DNA of 5,704 nucleotides from Patescibacteria group bacterium (GCA_023474975.1 JAMCXE010000004.1:1-5704), one strand, 5' to 3'; numbered from the stretch's first letter, positions 1 through 4,692 are shown. Notes: a model not told the origin generated them from the sequence alone. Translations and numbers: made by a program.

Positions 1-288
1 GAATTTTTTGGAACATGGATGGACACACCGGCCGGAAAAACCAAGACCCTGAAATTAGAATATAAAGATGGGGGCGATATTAAAATAGCAAACGGAGAAG
101 AATTTTATTTTGTTTACGATAAACAATCCGGCGTACAAGGATCGCTAGATTATGAGATCATAGCCCCGCCCGGATATGTATGGAAAGAATCTGGAAGATC
201 TATCTTTTCTTACGGTACAGAACAAATTCCAGCCCGCGAAACTATAAAACTCACACTTCTAAAAAATAACGCCGGCTCGAACCAATAA
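1..288 (+). CDS. C-terminal end of a probable DUF4012-family protein (5' partial)
   Basis: The frame is open from base 1, so this is the last 95 residues of a gene that starts outside the window; the ATG at 19 is internal. The fragment reads as a beta-rich C-terminal domain, with 'GTWMDTPAGKTKTLKLEY' followed by 'FVYDKQSGVQGSLDYEI'. That pattern (a proline/glycine turn, a threonine-rich strand ending in a tyrosine, then a 'QSG..G' strand) resembles the C-terminus of DUF4012 proteins, which are common membrane-anchored surface proteins of unknown function in Patescibacteria. The family call rests on remembered pattern only. The stop codon TAA at 286-288 lies inside the opposite-strand pseudouridine synthase gene, giving a 30-bp tail-to-tail overlap. 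No membrane segment or catalytic motif is visible in this part. Confidence 0.5.
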   Translation, partial: EFFGTWMDTPAGKTKTLKLEYKDGGDIKIANGEEFYFVYDKQSGVQGSLDYEIIAPPGYVWKESGRSIFSYGTEQIPARETIKLTLLKNNAGSNQ

Positions 289-984
289 GCCGCTAAGTTC
301 TTTTGGCAGCTTAGCCTTAAATTTTAGTTCCTTCCCGTTCATATCTTTAAATTCTATTTCTTCAGCATGCAAAAATTGCCTTCCGATTTCCGGAAAAATG
401 TCATTTTTTCCTCCATAAAGCTTGTCGCCAACGATCGGACAATGGATCGATGCAAGGTGAACCCTTATTTGATGAGTTCTCCCGGTTTTAGGACGAGCCC
501 GCAGCAAAGTCAAATCCTGGCCATCTAATTCGAATCTTTTAAGAACCTCGAATTCGGTTATTGCGTCTTTAGACATTTTAGAACTATGAACACTTCTTTT
601 TGTTGTACCGCTTTTTATGCCTATCGGCTTGTTTATCACAACCCTATCACTTCTTACCGTTCCATAAACCAAGGCTAGGTAAGTTTTTCTCACCTCGTGC
701 TTTTGAAAAATTTTTTTAAAATATTCAAAAGTTTTTTTATTTAAAGGAATTATCATAACCCCCGAAGTTTCTTTGTCCAAACGATGCACTATACCTGGAC
801 GATTTTCCGGATCATCTCCCACGTTCTTTATTTTCGGATATTTCTTTAAAAGCCAGTCAACCAAAGTTCTTTCTTCCGGATGCAGATCTTCCCTATTCAA
901 AACCGACCGATGCACCAATAAGCCGGCTGGTTTATTTATTATCAAGAAATCTTTATTCTCAAAAATTATTTTTGGATCTGCCAT
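259..984 (-). CDS. RluA-family RNA pseudouridine synthase
   Basis: This 241-residue protein should isomerise specific uridines to pseudouridine in rRNA or tRNA in the cytoplasm. The family signature 'PGIVHRLDKETSG' is intact, with the catalytic Asp at about residue 70. The downstream RluA motif 'RTHQIRVHLA' and 'IVGDKLYGG' are also present, and the N-terminal 'INKPAGLLVH' strand is typical. There is no N-terminal S4 RNA-binding domain, so it is a catalytic-domain-only form; whether it matches RluA, RluC or RluD in target cannot be told. The frame extends upstream to a GTG at 1029, but that lies inside the preceding gene's terminator, and the ATG at 984 begins just before the conserved domain. 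No Shine-Dalgarno is visible. A TATATT at 991-996 ends 6 nt before the ATG, which fits a leaderless transcript. The 3' end overlaps the convergent gene by 30 bp. Confidence 0.94.
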   Translation of the reverse strand: MADPKIIFENKDFLIINKPAGLLVHRSVLNREDLHPEERTLVDWLLKKYPKIKNVGDDPENRPGIVHRLDKETSGVMIIPLNKKTFEYFKKIFQKHEVRKTYLALVYGTVRSDRVVINKPIGIKSGTTKRSVHSSKMSKDAITEFEVLKRFELDGQDLTLLRARPKTGRTHQIRVHLASIHCPIVGDKLYGGKNDIFPEIGRQFLHAEEIEFKDMNGKELKFKAKLPKELSGLLVRAGVIF

Positions 985-990
985 ACTTAA

Positions 991-996
991 AATATA
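991..996 (-). promoter_or_regulatory. Candidate -10 box for a leaderless pseudouridine synthase mRNA
   Basis: On the minus strand TATATT is followed by six bases (TTAAGT) and then the ATG at 984. With the usual distance from a -10 box, transcription would start at or next to the A of the start codon. The upstream -35 region is poor (TTCTTT at roughly 17 bp). The preceding gene ends in a strong terminator, so an independent promoter here is expected. This is inference from spacing only. Confidence 0.35.
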
Positions 997-1009
997 GTTT
1001 AATTCTGAT

Positions 1010-1038
1010 AAAAAAGAAAAGGGCGCCACTAGGCGCCC
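1010..1038 (-). terminator. Intrinsic terminator of the HAD hydrolase gene, overlapping its stop codon
   Basis: On the minus strand a perfect 7-bp stem GGGCGCC / GGCGCCC (1021-1027 with 1032-1038) closes a 4-base loop TAGT and is followed by TTTTCTTTTTT. This is a classic rho-independent terminator for the gene read from 1871. The TAG stop codon (1029-1031) lies in the loop, so the last codons of the gene build one arm of the stem. The downstream pseudouridine synthase starts only 26 nt beyond the T tract. Confidence 0.9.
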
Positions 1039-1871
1039 TTTAAAAACTCAAACCACGACTTAATTTCGGCAATACTGGAACAGCGAACGCTGCGACTTTT
1101 ATTGCGATAATGCTCGATATCGTCAAAATGCCCACGCTCTTTCCAGTTACTTTCGTAAGGAATGTATATCCCAAAAAACCCTATCCTAATACCTATTTCC
1201 ACGTCTTCTTTGTAAGTATCTCCGACGCAGTAATAGCGAAGGGCCGGATTTTCCGATTTTATCTCCTTTATTTTCTTGTTCTTATGATCGGGAACCACAT
1301 AGAAATCATCACAGTAAGCCATTATCCCCGCTTTTTTAAGAGCCCACTTCTTATCACCCTGAATCTCGTCATCGCCCTTGGTAAGAATAAATATCTTTTC
1401 ATTCTTGGATTTTAGGAATTGGAACAAACTGAGAACTTCCGACCTTATAACTCCATCATACTCATCTTTCAAGAATACTTTTTTTCCAATATCCCTCATT
1501 TTTTTCCCGATCTCTCCATTAAACTTTTTACCGATCTTTTCACAAAAAAACCGGTAAGTTTTCATTAAAGATAACGGAAAACGCGACTTATGGAGAAGAT
1601 AATATTCGCCGGTATATGGATTTATATCATACATCATTTGCAAATCCAGTTCATGCTGCTTATCCAGAATTTCTTTAACGGAAAACTTTCCATTGAAAAC
1701 AGACAACATTCTCTCGGAAAATTCTTTAAGCGCTCGGTCATAGAACATACCCGTGTCCATCAGCGGCCCATCCAGATCAAAAACCCAGACGCCCCCGACC
1801 GACTTCCAAAAAAATAAATAATATTTTATGCGCCGCACAGCCCTTTCCCACAAAGAAAGCTTGCCGATCAT
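1029..1871 (-). CDS. HAD-superfamily hydrolase
   Basis: This 280-residue cytoplasmic protein has the haloacid dehalogenase fold signatures in order. Motif I is 'VFDLDGPLMDT', with the nucleophile and acid/base Asp at about residues 32 and 34. A helical cap follows at roughly 45-150, then motif II 'IFILTKGDD' with its Thr near 164, a candidate motif III Lys in the 'KNKKIKEI' stretch, and motif IV 'CVGDTYKEDVEIG'. It probably hydrolyses a small phosphorylated substrate; the substrate cannot be predicted. The first 27 residues are a basic, aromatic extension before the usual N-terminus. The ATG at 1871 is supported by AAGGGGG four bases upstream. The first 22 codons lie within the 858-bp tandem duplication and recur at 2664-2729. 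The gene ends in a terminator overlapping its stop codon, so it appears monocistronic. Confidence 0.86.
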   Translation of the reverse strand: MIGKLSLWERAVRRIKYYLFFWKSVGGVWVFDLDGPLMDTGMFYDRALKEFSERMLSVFNGKFSVKEILDKQHELDLQMMYDINPYTGEYYLLHKSRFPLSLMKTYRFFCEKIGKKFNGEIGKKMRDIGKKVFLKDEYDGVIRSEVLSLFQFLKSKNEKIFILTKGDDEIQGDKKWALKKAGIMAYCDDFYVVPDHKNKKIKEIKSENPALRYYCVGDTYKEDVEIGIRIGFFGIYIPYESNWKERGHFDDIEHYRNKSRSVRCSSIAEIKSWFEFLKGA

Positions 1872-1875
1872 AAAA

Positions 1876-1882
1876 CCCCCTT
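1876..1882 (-). promoter_or_regulatory. Ribosome binding site of the HAD hydrolase gene
   Basis: AAGGGGG stands four bases before the ATG at 1871 on the minus strand. It is the clearest G-rich ribosome binding site in the window; the other genes have none that is convincing. It is part of the duplicated unit, so the same site precedes the chimeric ORF at 2729 (2734-2740). Confidence 0.6.
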
Positions 1883-1918
1883 CTGCTTGCCGAAAATTTT
1901 AAAGAACTCTTAATTCGA

Positions 1919-1947
1919 GGTATACCACAAATATAGCCGACCAGCAA
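1919..1947 (-). promoter_or_regulatory. Candidate promoter for the HAD hydrolase gene
   Basis: On the minus strand TTGCTG (1942-1947) is followed after 17 bp by TATACC (1919-1924), with TGG directly before it as an extended -10. Transcription would start near 1912, giving a leader of about 40 nt to the ATG at 1871. The -35 and -10 boxes each deviate from consensus at two or three positions. The position in a gene-free region directly upstream of the only good ribosome binding site supports it. Confidence 0.45.
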
Positions 1948-2028
1948 GAGCATATAAAAAAGGATGTATCTTATAATTTTTCTAAATCTTATCTTTTTCC
2001 GAAAGCTGCGCAGCCGAGCGGGCACGGT

Positions 2029-2165
2029 GTTCTATATACTAAATTGTCTACGAGAATCGGAGCTTGTTCCGTCCAGCGCAGAACAACTCCTGAGTCTCGC
2101 TCCGACATCGGAACCGAGCATGTCGGAGCTCCGAATATTCTCCACGACAATTTAGTATCTAGAAC
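2029..2165. repeat. 137-bp multi-branched inverted repeat (copy 1)
   Basis: The outer arms at 2029-2048 and 2146-2165 are complementary over 20 bp with one mismatch. Inside, GAGAAT + CGGAGCT (2052-2064) pairs with AGCTCCG + ATTCTC near 2128-2143, leaving a 3-base bulge. Two inner hairpins follow: TGTTC/GAACA (around 2065-2085) and CTCCGACAT/ATGTCGGAG (around 2099-2128, sharing a few bases with the previous stem). Folded in RNA or extruded in DNA it would be a cross-like multi-hairpin. It resembles a non-coding palindromic mobile repeat (REP/MITE-like), but there is no transposase, target-site duplication or second dispersed copy in the window to prove this. Confidence 0.7.
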
Positions 2166-2212
2166 GAGCGAGGCAAGGAACTAGTGGACGAATCCGCTGG
2201 GGCAGGACCGCA

Positions 2213-2365
2213 TTTTCATAATAATTCCTAAAACGCGTTGCCAGGATAAGTTGAAAATTTCAAGGCTTGCCGACAAGCCAGTGGATAATTCATCTACTAA
2301 TTTCCTCCTCCCGCCTAGTTCTAAATAAAATTGGCTAGTATCGCGTTAGGAAAGTATTATGAAAA
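2213..2365. repeat. Second long inverted repeat with internal hairpin (copy 1)
   Basis: TTTTCATAATAATTCC plus AACGCG (2213-2237) pairs with CGCGTT plus GGAA.TATTATGAAAA (2342-2365), giving about 22 pairs interrupted by small bulges. The enclosed 104 bases hold a perfect hairpin GGCTTG-CCGA-CAAGCC (2264-2279) and the palindrome TTGAAAATTTCAA (2250-2262). Strand and function are unknown. Together with the neighbouring 2029-2165 element it could be one composite structured element. Confidence 0.6.
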
Positions 2366-2459
2366 CGGGGTCTTCGAAACGGCTTGAGGAAATGATAAAA
2401 TTTAGAAAATAATAAACTTAATGAAAGATAAAAAAATGGCGTCGAAAAATAAAAAGATA

Positions 2460-2729
2460 TCAGCGTTTTGTGATCCTAAGCGTAGTTATGTATGAATTCA
2501 GCATTCTTCCGACATCTCTAATGATCAGGACGCCAAAACCAAGCAATATCAAAATTATTATTTTTTTTAATAATGACGTTGTTAAGAAAGCCTTGAACAT
2601 ATAGAAGGCCAATACAAAGGGATTTTGAGCGCTAGCTAGAAAAGCATTGGAAAAAACTTCCCGCCAAAAAAATAAATAATATTTTATGCGCCGCACAGCC
2701 CTTTCCCACAAAGAAAGCTTGCCGATCAT
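2460..2729 (-). pseudogene. Chimeric ORF made by the tandem duplication: HAD N-terminus fused to membrane-protein C-terminus
   Basis: This 89-residue ORF joins the first 22 residues of the HAD hydrolase ('MIGKLSLWERAVRRIKYYLF' and two more) to residues 48-114 of the membrane protein encoded at 3318-3662 ('REVFSNAFLASAQ' onward). The join falls between 2663 and 2664 and happens to be in frame. It keeps the HAD ribosome binding site and candidate promoter, so it could be expressed as a small basic-aromatic peptide followed by the hydrophobic segment(s) of the membrane protein. It has no HAD catalytic residues. I regard it as a by-product of duplication unless expression is shown. Confidence 0.85.
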
Positions 2730-2776
2730 AAAACCCCCTTCTGCTTGCCGAAAATTTTAAAGAACTCTTAATTCGA

Positions 2777-2805
2777 GGTATACCACAAATATAGCCGACC
2801 AGCAA
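2777..2805 (-). promoter_or_regulatory. Duplicate of the candidate HAD promoter, now upstream of the chimeric ORF
   Basis: The same TTGCTG, 17 bp, TGG-TATACC arrangement as at 1919-1947 lies here through the 858-bp duplication. If the first copy is a real promoter, this one should drive the chimeric ORF at 2460-2729. Transcription could continue through copy 1 of the spacer into the HAD gene unless the intervening hairpins stop it. Confidence 0.4.
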
Positions 2806-2886
2806 GAGCATATAAAAAAGGATGTATCTTATAATTTTTCTAAATCTTATCTTTTTCCGAAAGCTGCGCAGCCGAGCGGGCACGGT

Positions 2887-3023
2887 GTTCTATATACTAA
2901 ATTGTCTACGAGAATCGGAGCTTGTTCCGTCCAGCGCAGAACAACTCCTGAGTCTCGCTCCGACATCGGAACCGAGCATGTCGGAGCTCCGAATATTCTC
3001 CACGACAATTTAGTATCTAGAAC
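2887..3023. repeat. 137-bp multi-branched inverted repeat (copy 2)
   Basis: Outer arms at 2887-2906 and 3004-3023 are complementary over 20 bp with one mismatch, with the same inner hairpins as at 2029-2165. The identity of both copies comes from the surrounding duplication, so it is not independent evidence that the element moves by itself. Confidence 0.7.
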
Positions 3024-3070
3024 GAGCGAGGCAAGGAACTAGTGGACGAATCCGCTGGGGCAGGACCGCA

Positions 3071-3223
3071 TTTTCATAATAATTCCTAAAACGCGTTGCC
3101 AGGATAAGTTGAAAATTTCAAGGCTTGCCGACAAGCCAGTGGATAATTCATCTACTAATTTCCTCCTCCCGCCTAGTTCTAAATAAAATTGGCTAGTATC
3201 GCGTTAGGAAAGTATTATGAAAA
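3071..3223. repeat. Second long inverted repeat with internal hairpin (copy 2)
   Basis: This is the copy of 2213-2365 created by the 858-bp duplication. The arms lie at 3071-3095 and 3200-3223, with the perfect GGCTTG/CAAGCC hairpin at 3122-3137. Confidence 0.6.
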
Positions 3224-3317
3224 CGGGGTCTTCGAAACGGCTTGAGGAAATGATAAAATTTAGAAAATAATAAACTTAATGAAAGATAAAAAAATGGCGT
3301 CGAAAAATAAAAAGATA

Positions 3318-3662
3318 TCAGCGTTTTGTGATCCTAAGCGTAGTTATGTATGAATTCAGCATTCTTCCGACATCTCTAATGATCAGGACGCCAAAACCAA
3401 GCAATATCAAAATTATTATTTTTTTTAATAATGACGTTGTTAAGAAAGCCTTGAACATATAGAAGGCCAATACAAAGGGATTTTGAGCGCTAGCTAGAAA
3501 AGCATTGGAAAAAACTTCCCGCACAAAAACCAACCTTCCCAATATCCATAAAGCCACGGTCAATAAGATCAGTTCCAAAAAAAATAAAGGGATGACTCTT
3601 TTAAAAAGCCAAACTAGATAAACCCTCCAAGCTATTCTATTTTTTATCGCGGCATTATTCAT
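3318..3662 (-). CDS. Small membrane protein of unknown function, next to the sigma factor
   Basis: I do not recognise this 114-residue protein. A basic N-terminus (residues 1-22) is followed by a clear membrane helix at about 24-46 ('VIPLFFLELILLTVALWILG'). A hydrophobic, possibly amphipathic segment lies at 62-79, and a second helix at about 81-95 ('KKIIILILLGFGVLII'), ending in a basic tail. It starts only 6 nt after the sigma factor stop, so the two are very likely co-transcribed. In many bacteria the partner of an ECF sigma gene is a membrane anti-sigma factor, but no zinc-binding HxxxCxxC motif or other anti-sigma signature is visible, so that role is only a guess. There is no Shine-Dalgarno; translational coupling to the sigma gene is likely. 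Residues 48-114 lie inside the duplicated unit and recur in the chimeric ORF. Confidence 0.72.
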   Translation of the reverse strand: MNNAAIKNRIAWRVYLVWLFKRVIPLFFLELILLTVALWILGRLVFVREVFSNAFLASAQNPFVLAFYMFKAFLTTSLLKKIIILILLGFGVLIIRDVGRMLNSYITTLRITKR

Positions 3663-3668
3663 ATTTTT

Positions 3669-4244
3669 TTAAAGATTGCTATTGGATATTTTCTTGAAAG
3701 CCCTCTTGGCCCTGAACATTCTCATTTTTAAGGCCGGCATCGATATTTTTTCCGATCTAGCGATCTCTTCATATGATCTATCTTCGAAATAGTACATCTT
3801 TAAAACTCTGGCGAGATGTTCTGGCATTGCACCGATAACAGCACTCACGCCAGTCAAGATATCCCTTTTCAGATCGAAATCTTCACGCTTAGATAGGGGT
3901 AGGCTATCATCATATAAAACAAGATCTATGTATTCAGTGTTTCCTCTTTCCCTCTTTAACTTCTGATAATGAGTAATGGCTGTGTTTATTAAAATCCTAT
4001 ACGCCCAACTCTTAAACGCTATCCCGGGACGTTTTTGAAAATTTTCTGAATATCTATAAATTTTTATGAAAGTTTCCTGAACTATATCCTGAGCTTCCTC
4101 CAAATTCCTGGTTATTCCCCTAGCCGCCCTCAAAAAAGCATCCTGATATTTACTTACAAGAAAAGTAAAATAAGTAGGATCTTCTTGAGACAAAACAAGG
4201 ATCTCCTCATCATTAAGATCACCATCATATTTTAATAATTCCAT
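3669..4244 (-). CDS. ECF-type RNA polymerase sigma factor (sigma-70 family)
   Basis: This 191-residue protein should bind core RNA polymerase and direct it to its own class of promoters. Region 2 spans about residues 25-95: 'FTFLVSKYQDAFLRAARGIT', then the core-binding 'EEAQDIVQETFIKIYR' and 'AFKSWAYRILINTAITHY'. A variable linker follows (about 96-137), then region 4 with 'MPEHLARVLKMYYFEDRSYEEIA' and the recognition helix 'SMPALKMRMFRAKRAFKKI'. The length is normal for the ECF group, and regions 1.2 and 3 are absent. The ATG at 4244 is the first in frame and lies 4 nt after the predicted 3' end of tRNA-Val, leaving no room for a ribosome binding site outside the tRNA. The downstream membrane protein is probably in the same operon. 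Its target genes cannot be inferred. Confidence 0.93.
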   Translation of the reverse strand: MELLKYDGDLNDEEILVLSQEDPTYFTFLVSKYQDAFLRAARGITRNLEEAQDIVQETFIKIYRYSENFQKRPGIAFKSWAYRILINTAITHYQKLKRERGNTEYIDLVLYDDSLPLSKREDFDLKRDILTGVSAVIGAMPEHLARVLKMYYFEDRSYEEIARSEKISMPALKMRMFRAKRAFKKISNSNL

Positions 4245-4248
4245 CTTG

Positions 4249-4320
4249 TGCGCCCTGGAAGGATCGAACTTCCGACCTTTTCAATGTCAATGAAACGCTC
4301 TACCACTGAGCTAAGGGCGC
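4249..4320 (-). tRNA. tRNA-Val(GAC)
   Basis: This is a complete 72-nt cloverleaf. The acceptor stem GCGCCCT/AGGGCGC is perfect and the D-arm is GCTC-AGTGGTA-GAGC. The anticodon stem TTTCA/TGAAA has loop TTGACAT, giving anticodon GAC. The T-arm is GGAAG-TTCGATC-CTTCC and the discriminator base is A. CCA is not encoded (the next bases are CAA), so a CCA-adding enzyme is needed. The sigma factor ATG follows the discriminator base after four nucleotides. Confidence 0.97.
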
Positions 4321-4350
4321 ATATTTTAAACTTTTCCGATTTTTAAAAAA

Positions 4351-4398
4351 CAAGCACCGAAGGAGTCCAACCCTCGACCGCCTCATCTTACTGCGCCT
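4351..4398 (-). pseudogene. Internally deleted tRNA copy A (acceptor stem plus T-arm only)
   Basis: On the minus strand AGGCGCA (4392-4398) can pair with GGTGCTT (4352-4358) over six of seven positions, including two G-U pairs, as an acceptor-like stem. A T-arm-like hairpin GAGGG-TTGGACT-CCTTC (4359-4375) precedes it, and a 16-nt linker stands in place of the D-arm and anticodon arm. It is diverged from tRNA-Ile but aligns with its 3' half. Its 3' side is followed by GTTTTTT, so the whole may act as a transcription terminator for the tRNA-Ile transcript. It cannot decode. Confidence 0.6.
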
Positions 4399-4420
4399 CT
4401 TAACAAAATTGAGCGCAATG

Positions 4421-4466
4421 TGGGCACAGAAGGAATCGGACCTTCGACCTCCGTCTTACTGCGCCC
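4421..4466 (-). pseudogene. Internally deleted tRNA-Ile copy B (acceptor stem plus T-arm only)
   Basis: Bases 4421-4458 match the 3' half of the intact tRNA-Ile (4490-4527) at 35 of 38 positions. Instead of anticodon loop and D-arm, the sequence jumps to GGGCGCA (4460-4466). This can pair with TGTGCCC (4422-4428) as a 7-bp acceptor stem with one G-U pair. The T-arm GAAGG-TCCGATT-CCTTC is intact. The result is a 46-nt acceptor/T-arm minihelix. The same GGGCGC can instead pair with GCGCCC at 4480-4485, so two exclusive folds exist. Confidence 0.75.
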
Positions 4467-4469
4467 CCT

Positions 4470-4571
4470 ACTAAAAAATGGGCGCTTTGTGGGTACAGAA
4501 GGAATCGAACCTTCGACCTCTGTCTTATCAGGACAGCGTTCTACCACTGAACTATGTACCCATTTTTTAGT
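4470..4571. repeat. 13-bp perfect inverted repeat around tRNA-Ile
   Basis: ACTAAAAAATGGG at 4470-4482 is the exact reverse complement of CCCATTTTTTAGT at 4559-4571. On the minus strand it would pair the 5' leader of tRNA-Ile with its 3' trailer and enclose the tRNA in an AT-rich stem. The CCC/GGG part overlaps the first bases of the mature tRNA and competes with its acceptor stem. Confidence 0.7.
4490..4561 (-). tRNA. tRNA-Ile(GAT)
   Basis: This is a complete 72-nt cloverleaf. The acceptor stem GGGTACA/TGTACCC is perfect and the D-arm is GTTC-AGTGGTA-GAAC. The anticodon stem CTGTC/GACAG has loop CTGATAA, giving anticodon GAT. The T-arm is GAAGG-TTCGATT-CCTTC and the discriminator base is A. 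CCA is not encoded. It is the only intact member of a group of four tRNA-Ile-like copies between 4351 and 4720. Confidence 0.97.
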
Positions 4572-4692
4572 GCGGGGGTCAGGACCCCACACACCATTTG
4601 AAATCAAGAATATAGAATTATTTGTTATTTTACGGCATAGTAATTATATTTTTTTATTAAACATCTTCATCATAAATGGTGAGGGGGCACCG
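4562..4692. other. AT-rich spacer between intact and deleted tRNA-Ile copies
   Basis: About 130 bp without a coding signal lie between two 31-bp direct repeats (4534-4564 and 4693-4723). It contains a GC-rich hairpin GGGGTC-AG-GACCCC (4576-4589) and a candidate -10 box for tRNA-Ile. ACCATTT (4599) and AAATGGT (4674-4680) are inverted near its ends. The direct repeats look like a relic of tandem tRNA duplication. An excised element with tRNA attachment sites is possible, but no integrase is present. Confidence 0.5.
4643..4648 (-). promoter_or_regulatory. Candidate -10 box for tRNA-Ile
   Basis: The minus strand carries a perfect TATAAT here, in the only long stretch upstream of tRNA-Ile. Transcription would start near 4636, leaving a leader of about 75 nt before the mature 5' end at 4561. 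The -35 region is weak (ATGAAG at 16 bp). The AT-richness of the region makes a chance match possible. Confidence 0.35.

Larger units (their letters stand above)
1872..2459. other. Gene-free, hairpin-rich intergenic region (copy 1)
   Basis: These 588 bp lie between the HAD gene and the chimeric ORF. No ORF here looks like protein. From the HAD side it holds the candidate promoter (1919-1947), a perfect palindrome GCTGCGCAGC (2006-2015), the multi-branched inverted repeat at 2029-2165, and a second long stem at 2213-2365. An AT-rich stretch follows (about 2390-2459). Base composition of the 2010-2210 part is clearly more GC-rich than its surroundings, which suggests a dispersed repeat or structured element instead of ordinary spacer. 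An exact second copy lies at 2730-3317. Confidence 0.7.
1806..2664. repeat. Tandem duplication, copy 1 (858-bp period)
   Basis: Bases 1806-2664 match 2664-3522 without a difference that I could find by eye. Outside these limits identity stops at once (t1805 against g2663; c2665 against a3523). In minus-strand order the unit holds codons 48-114 of a membrane-protein gene, a 588-bp hairpin-rich intergenic region, and codons 1-22 of the HAD hydrolase gene. The shared base at the junction is one C. The short word ACTTCC lies at both outer breakpoints (1802-1807 and 3514-3519), which would fit illegitimate recombination or replication slippage. Perfect identity means a very recent event or an assembly artefact. 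Confidence 0.97.
2730..3317. other. Gene-free, hairpin-rich intergenic region (copy 2)
   Basis: This is an exact copy of 1872-2459, shifted by 858 bp. It repeats the ribosome binding site (2734-2740), the candidate promoter (2777-2805), the multi-branched inverted repeat (2887-3023) and the second long stem (3071-3223). It lies between the stop of the intact membrane-protein gene and the chimeric ORF. Since the intact gene arrangement before duplication was membrane gene, this spacer, HAD gene, either copy may be called the original. Confidence 0.7.
2664..3522. repeat. Tandem duplication, copy 2 (858-bp period)
   Basis: This is the second copy of the unit at 1806-2664, offset by exactly 858 bp and identical by eye. 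In minus-strand order it contains codons 48-114 of the intact membrane-protein gene, the intergenic region, and the HAD start that now leads into the chimeric ORF. The right boundary is inside the intact membrane-protein gene at codon 48, so that gene survives; the left boundary of copy 1 is inside the intact HAD gene. Confidence 0.97.

Noticed and set aside
773..997. Plus-strand ORF of 74 residues
   Set aside because: It is a shadow of the pseudouridine synthase gene on the other strand.
985..1029. Longer pseudouridine synthase start at GTG 1029
   Set aside because: The GTG lies in the terminator hairpin of the upstream gene and the extra 15 residues precede the conserved domain; ATG 984 with its -10-like box fits better.
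1110..1415. Plus-strand ORFs of 101 and 75 residues (also 1590-1817)
   Set aside because: Both are antisense shadows of the HAD hydrolase gene, whose catalytic motifs are intact.
1777..2025. Minus-strand ORF of 82 residues with a hydrophobic patch (duplicated in part at 2632-2883)
   Set aside because: It crosses the promoter and start of the HAD gene in another frame and the hairpin region, has no ribosome binding site, and its 3' part changes with the duplication junction. A small leader peptide cannot be fully excluded.
1964..2155. Plus-strand ORF of 63 residues, repeated at 2822-3013
   Set aside because: It is the reading of the multi-branched inverted repeat; the exact repetition is due to the 858-bp duplication.
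2029..2365. Group II intron, RNase P RNA or tmRNA in the structured spacer
   Set aside because: Diagnostic core motifs of these RNAs were looked for on both strands and not found.
1806..3522. Direct repeats as a CRISPR array or phage-type attachment sites
   Set aside because: There are only two very long contiguous copies without spacers and no cas or integrase gene; a plain tandem duplication explains them.
4576..4589. GGGGTC/GACCCC hairpin as an intrinsic terminator
   Set aside because: No T tract follows it on either strand.
4383..4607. Minus-strand ORF of 74 residues with a repeated 'KTEVEG.IPSVPT' pattern
   Set aside because: It is the conceptual translation of tRNA-Ile and of the tRNA-like copy B; the protein repeat is the T-arm sequence read as codons.
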